Below, piece by piece: positions 20,232 through 24,198 of a DNA stretch of 24,198 nucleotides. The stretch spans positions 1 through 24,198 of the forward strand of contig JADRCO010000955.1 in assembly GCA_021464525.1 (NCBI GenBank). Reading direction: 5' to 3'. The position numbers were made by a program, and so were the translations under genes. Position 1 is the first letter of the stretch. Each line of letters starts with the position of its first letter. The DNA comes from Rhizophagus sp. LPA8_4_AMF. Taxonomy: Eukaryota > Glomeromycota > Glomeromycetes > Glomerales > Glomeraceae. A model generated the notes under the pieces. That model had not been told where the DNA came from. It saw only the letters and a list, made by a program, of their open reading frames with translations, and made no database searches.

Positions 20232-20327
20232 ATTCACCTCCGGTGAATTTCACTGGGATGAATTTTACTGTGATTTACATTATACATGGATTTAATAAAT
20301 TTTATAGTAAATTCACTGTAGGTGAAT
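20232..20327. mobile_element. MITE with palindromic ends (TCACC...GGTGA type)
   Basis: The left end attcacctccggtgaat (20232-20248) and the right end attcactgtaggtgaat (20311-20327) are inverted copies. The arms continue inward (left aatttcact, right complement aatttacta). Each end is a near-perfect palindrome on its own, as in the element at 11295-11420, so the two probably belong to related families. It is 96 bp and non-coding. Confidence 0.55.
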
Positions 20328-20718
20328 TTTTCATAAATTTTTTAAATGGTTTCCTCTGAATATACAAAGGGGCCACTTTTCTCATTTTGCTGTTTTTAAA
20401 GAATATCCTTCTTTCTTAATAATAAATAACTTTGAATTGTTAGCTTCTTTTAATAACAATACCTTTCGTAAGAATTAAAAGTTACTCGGCGTGCAATTTT
20501 GTGGCTTAGAAATTGTAGTTGGAATTTAATACCTTTTGTTCTAGTTATTATAATAATAACAGTTATGAGACAAGTGCTTTTAAGAGTTTCTTAACCGGTT
20601 AATAACCGGTTGAGGTTTTTTGAATTGGTCCAAGCTCTATTTTTTAAAAAATTAAACTTTGTATTTAAAATTGTGTAATTTAAATATGTGGCCCAAAAAT
20701 TAGCTAAAATTGAGACTA

Positions 20719-20901
20719 CAGTCAAACCTTTATATAACGATATGTCGGGATTCATGAAAAAAATTTAAAAAATATCGTTATATCAAATTATACTGATATT
20801 TATATGACCTCACATATAGTGGGAATTTAAAATTTTATCGGTATTTCAAGTTTTTAATAATGTATCGGTATATCGAATATCGGTATATCGAGGTCTGTCA
20901 G
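20719..20901. mobile_element. pogo-like MITE flanked by TA
   Basis: The left end cagtcaaacctttatataac and the reverse complement of the right end (ctgacagacctcgatatacc) are similar inverted repeats flanked by TA at 20717-20718 and 20902-20903. The terminal CAGT, the CAAACCT-type motif and the TA target fit pogo/Tigger-type Tc1-mariner derivatives. Internal tatcggtatatcg repeats lie near the right end. It is 183 bp with no coding capacity. Confidence 0.55.
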
Positions 20902-20903
20902 TA

Positions 20904-21796
20904 ATAAAAATTTTGCGTTACAAATCTTTTTATACCATCAAGTAATGAATATTTATAGAAAGGAAATTACTGGAAAATAGCTGAATTTGCTGTTAAAATA
21001 CATATCTCATCGTTATGTACTTTATATTATAAACTTTATATTATGTAATTAATAATTTGATTTATGATTGGTTAATATCTGTATCATACGATGATTAGAA
21101 AATTGAGGCCTTCCTTTTTTTTATAAAACCAATTTAACAAATAAAGTTAATTCTTTTTTATAAATTAAAATCCAATCACAGAGGTTCTGCACCGTATTTT
21201 TTTTTGCGCTGTTTTCATTATAGCACAAAAAAACAGTCACATGAGAAACAATCAATCAAAATGCGTTATTTATTATATAAACGCGCCGCGCTCTTATTTT
21301 TTATAAAATTTTCAGTACAGACATAATAACCAAAACAAACAAAGGTTGGATTATTTATACATTTTATTTTTATTTTAGCACAATTTGAATAAAAATTATG
21401 AGATCTAATACTACAACAAGGCAATAAAGTATTTTATACTTTAATATTTTGATTTTTAAACAGAACATATTTTTAGTTTTTTTCTGTTTTTAATTTTTTT
21501 TTTTTTTTTTTGTATTTGAATAAATATATACAAATGATTAATGATTAATATCTCACTTAATAAAAGTTTTCTATACAAAAGTAAATAAATATTACATGCC
21601 ACGAAGTATTAGCAAGTAAATAATCCATATACAAACCTATAAAACTATTAATAATACTCACTTCACTTGCTTTTATCTTCTATAGTTAAAAATAAATTAA
21701 ATATGATTATTAGTGAATTAGGCGCCTAAAAACAATTTTTATAAATAAATATATACGGTAATAACTTCAAAAATTTCACTCCCCCAATCCAACAAC
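20904..21796. other. Gene-free interval before the kinase C-lobe relic
   Basis: AT-rich sequence with long T tracts (near 21117 and 21490-21512). A short GC-rich patch (acgcgccgcgctc, about 21281-21293) follows a TATATAAA-like sequence and may be a relic promoter. No gene is seen. Confidence 0.45.
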
Positions 21797-22347
21797 TATA
21801 ATTTATGGTATTTCTCTATATGGCATCAGAGGTTTTTCAAGGACAAATATATACTAAATCTTCAGATATATATAGTTTTGGAATGATTACGTGGGAGTTT
21901 ATGACAGGTAGAAGACTTTTTTGGGATCGAAAACACGATACCGATCTTATTATTGATATAATTGATGGTTCACGATCTCAAATTTCACAAATGCACCTGA
22001 AGGATATATTAAATTAACGAAAGAATGCTGACATACATTCTGATCCAGATAAAAGACCAACAGTTACTAATGTATATTATAGAATTAGAGAAATGTGGAT
22101 AAATGAAGAGGAAATTCCCAGTTTCCCACCAACTAAAATTATAGTATCATCAAATATTGGACCTGTAACAATAAATCATCCAGGTGCCATTTATAGAAGT
22201 AGACCTTTAAGTGGCATGATTAATTCTGCAATGTCTTTAAGGAGTTTAAGAAGCCCCAAATATTTTTTTAAGAAAATTAAATTTTTACTGTGGATTATTA
22301 AGAAAAATGAAGAAAAGGAGAAAGAGTATTTCCTCTTAGGATGCTGA
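21797..22347 (+). pseudogene. Decayed tyrosine-kinase-like protein kinase, C-lobe and tail
   Basis: The sequence starts in the activation segment with YMASEVFQGQIYTKSSD (the APE-equivalent is ASE). Subdomain IX follows (DIYSFGMITWEFMTGRR), then FWDRKHDTDLIIDIIDG. A single-base loss near 21990 shifts the frame to NAPEGYIKL. A TGA (22029-22031) replaces the usual Trp, and about 4 extra bases shift the frame again into HSDPDKRPTVTN, subdomain XI. The tail (GPVTINHPGAIYRSRPLSG) is typical of the expanded kinase family of arbuscular mycorrhizal fungi, as I remember it. The N-lobe and catalytic loop are absent here. The fragment begins where the relic at 15052-15690 ends. Confidence 0.82.
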
Positions 22348-23674
22348 TCCTCCATATTTTACTAATTTTCCATCGTTCATTTTTCGTATTCAAATCGATC
22401 AACAAAATGCTGACCATAAATTTGAGTAATCTTGTTTTATTTTTTTATTTTTATCAAGTTTAGGTAAACGCGAAGGCCAGGTATGTGATTGCCTCTAATG
22501 TATTTCCATGTTTCCATGAAAAAAAAATTCATACAATTATATACTGTAATAAATATTCAATTAGATGGAATTCTAATTTTCTGAGCGTTAAATAATTATA
22601 TACTGCAGGTACAGCTGATCCGTTTATAGCTATCTTTACTTCGCTTTCATACGTATGTAGTTTGTTTCCTTCCTTAGCGAACACAAGATCGATTTTTGAT
22701 TAATGAAATGGGAATACATGATCATATCAAAAAAGAATGAAAAAATATAAATTTAACATTGTCACCAAAATGAATGTTCTTATCGATAACAATATCTAAG
22801 ATTGTGTAATTTTCAGTTTCATACTTATTATTATTTGTTTTTGTTATCATTTTAACATTACGAAATTTTTTTATTCCTTCATATTTTTTTTTAACCGAAT
22901 TGCAATGAATTTTATATCAAGTTTAGTGACAAGAAAAGGGATGAAGAATAGGGATGGCAACGGTCGAACGCGAAAATAGTGTAATGAAAGACTCAAATAA
23001 AGTTGTATTTAAGTCTAAACAAATGTTAAAGATCCGTTTTTTTATATAGTATAATAAATCATTATTTTAAATAAAATACAGTGTCATTTCTATATAATAC
23101 ATGGCAAGATTTTATAATAAATGAAACATACATACCTTAATTCTTAATTTCTTTAAAGCGCTAAAATAACGCAAGTACGAACAATTATTCTCTATTTTAC
23201 CTTAAAAGAAATTCTGAACGAGACTTTATTTATATGAAATCTGCAATGGTTTATTAAATGATATAATTTCCATATAAATTTCAATCATCAATATTATACT
23301 TTGTGTTAGAGTTTGAATAAACCTTAACCGATTAAAACGTTTAATATTAAAGAAATTTTTTGGCTGCAAATTGTACCCGATTTTTGATTTTACTTGCAAA
23401 TTTAGTTGTGAAGGCTATATATTTCATTAATATTGTTATCAACTGTTGATAAATAGGAAAAATTCAGTCTTAAAACTTCGAGTTTGGGAACCTCATGTGG
23501 ACGCAATTGACTGATTTTAAGATGCCTTAATCGGTTAATTAGCAAATTCCAACCTCTGTGTAATTTTAACCAAAAGTGATCGAGTTATTATATAATACTA
23601 AGACTTTATAAATAAATAAAATAAATAAATGTAAAAATATGATAATATAATGACATCTTTAAACATTAAAATAT
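22348..23674. other. Gene-free interval before the partial TLDc gene
   Basis: AT-rich sequence with no supportable gene. Apart from the inverted repeat at 23308-23556, I see only scattered motifs such as tatactgtaat (22540-22550). The end is the 3' flank of the TLDc gene stopping at 23675. Confidence 0.5.
23308..23556. repeat. Imperfect inverted repeat, possible MITE
   Basis: The left arm (agagtttgaataaacc, then ttaaccgattaaaac) resembles the reverse complement of the right arm (agaggttggaatttgc, then ttaaccgattaaggc), with small gaps. The span is about 249 bp. Gaps and AT-richness make it less certain than the other elements. Confidence 0.4.
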
Positions 23675-24198
23675 TCAATCAATTTTCACAATTTGAAAGA
23701 CTTCATATTCTTCAATAAAAAATTGACCATTAGTTTCTCTAATTGGTTTGTTATAACATGTAGTATAATAATATACGCTCTTATCATAACAATTGTCTCC
23801 ACACAATTTAAGGTCGCAACCAGCACCGAATGATGGACCGTAATTCTTGTAATTAAATATAGCACAATCTTCAAGATATTCTGATATACGACTTAAAACA
23901 CAATTTTCAATATTTTCTTTATTTTTAAAAGAGAATATAAAACTATCTTTAGCATTGCTAAATCCACTATCAGATTTCCATACATTCGGATTATATCCTC
24001 CAAGGATTTCGTTGCTATCTTTCACTTTAATCATTATTATAGTATGAGATTGTTCATCACAAATCTCATGAAATTTACTAGGCGAAAACCCATCACGAGA
24101 TCCACGAAGAATCAAGTTGAATTCATATGAACTTTTCATCTTTTCAGTAATATCCAATCTATCAATCCATTTCGAGATTAATTCAGCGTGTTGAAGTT
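23675..24198 (-). CDS. TLDc-domain protein, probably BTB-TLDc; 5' end outside the window
   Basis: The last 173 codons of a gene entering from the right edge, stop at 23675-23677. The partial product starts LQHAELISKWIDRLDITEK and contains the TLDc signature seen in the gene at 2012-3461 (LRGSRDGFSPSKFHEICD, ILGGYNP, DSFIFSF, GPSFG) in the same order. It diverges after GPSFG, with a longer Cys- and Tyr-rich insert (CDLKLCGDNCYDKSVYYY), and ends EYEVFQIVKID. By analogy an upstream BTB and BACK region is expected beyond the window. The frame is open throughout, so the visible part looks intact. Both copies lie on the minus strand about 21 kb apart. Confidence 0.85.
   Translation of the reverse strand, partial: LQHAELISKWIDRLDITEKMKSSYEFNLILRGSRDGFSPSKFHEICDEQSHTIIMIKVKDSNEILGGYNPNVWKSDSGFSNAKDSFIFSFKNKENIENCVLSRISEYLEDCAIFNYKNYGPSFGAGCDLKLCGDNCYDKSVYYYTTCYNKPIRETNGQFFIEEYEVFQIVKID

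Overview
The window looks like fungal nuclear DNA from an arbuscular mycorrhizal fungus close to Rhizophagus irregularis. This is an inference. It rests on very high A+T, short GT-AG introns of about 67-81 nt, and gene families known to be greatly expanded in that lineage: BTB-BACK-TLDc proteins, Sel1-repeat proteins and tyrosine-kinase-like protein kinases whose decayed copies are also present. There are no bacterial operons, no ribosome binding sites and no convincing tRNA or rRNA.

Layout. 1-2011: gene-free, with a small inverted repeat and a copy of a dispersed GC-richer repeat. 2012-3461 (-): an intact two-exon BTB-TLDc gene of 460 aa. 5947-6843 (-): an unrecognised two-exon gene with two competing splice acceptors. 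8068-9796 (+): an intact two-exon cytochrome P450 of 549 aa. 10880-11160 (+): relic of what may be a zinc-finger transposase, followed by a MITE at 11295-11420. 11815-13143 (-) and 17579-18847 (-): two intact paralogues that fuse a hAT-transposase-like N-terminus (BED zinc finger plus the helical stretch behind it) to seven Sel1 repeats. Their upstream DNA is duplicated too. 15052-15690 (+) and 21797-22347 (+): the N-terminal part and the C-lobe of decayed kinase sequence. They join at the same point of the kinase fold and may be one gene split by about 6.1 kb. 15740-16056: a retroposed insertion with a 13-bp target duplication. 16545-16868: a degenerate T-rich minisatellite. 19262-20901: a cluster of small inverted-repeat elements (MITEs), including hAT-like and pogo-like types. 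23675-24198 (-): the C-terminal TLDc part of a second BTB-TLDc gene, cut by the window edge.

The genes do not form a pathway. The region reads as a repeat-rich, duplication-prone stretch of accessory genome. The most unusual content is the pair of BED/hAT-Sel1 chimeras, which look like captured transposase DNA-binding modules joined to a protein-interaction solenoid. They sit next to hAT-like MITEs and in the middle of a broken kinase locus.
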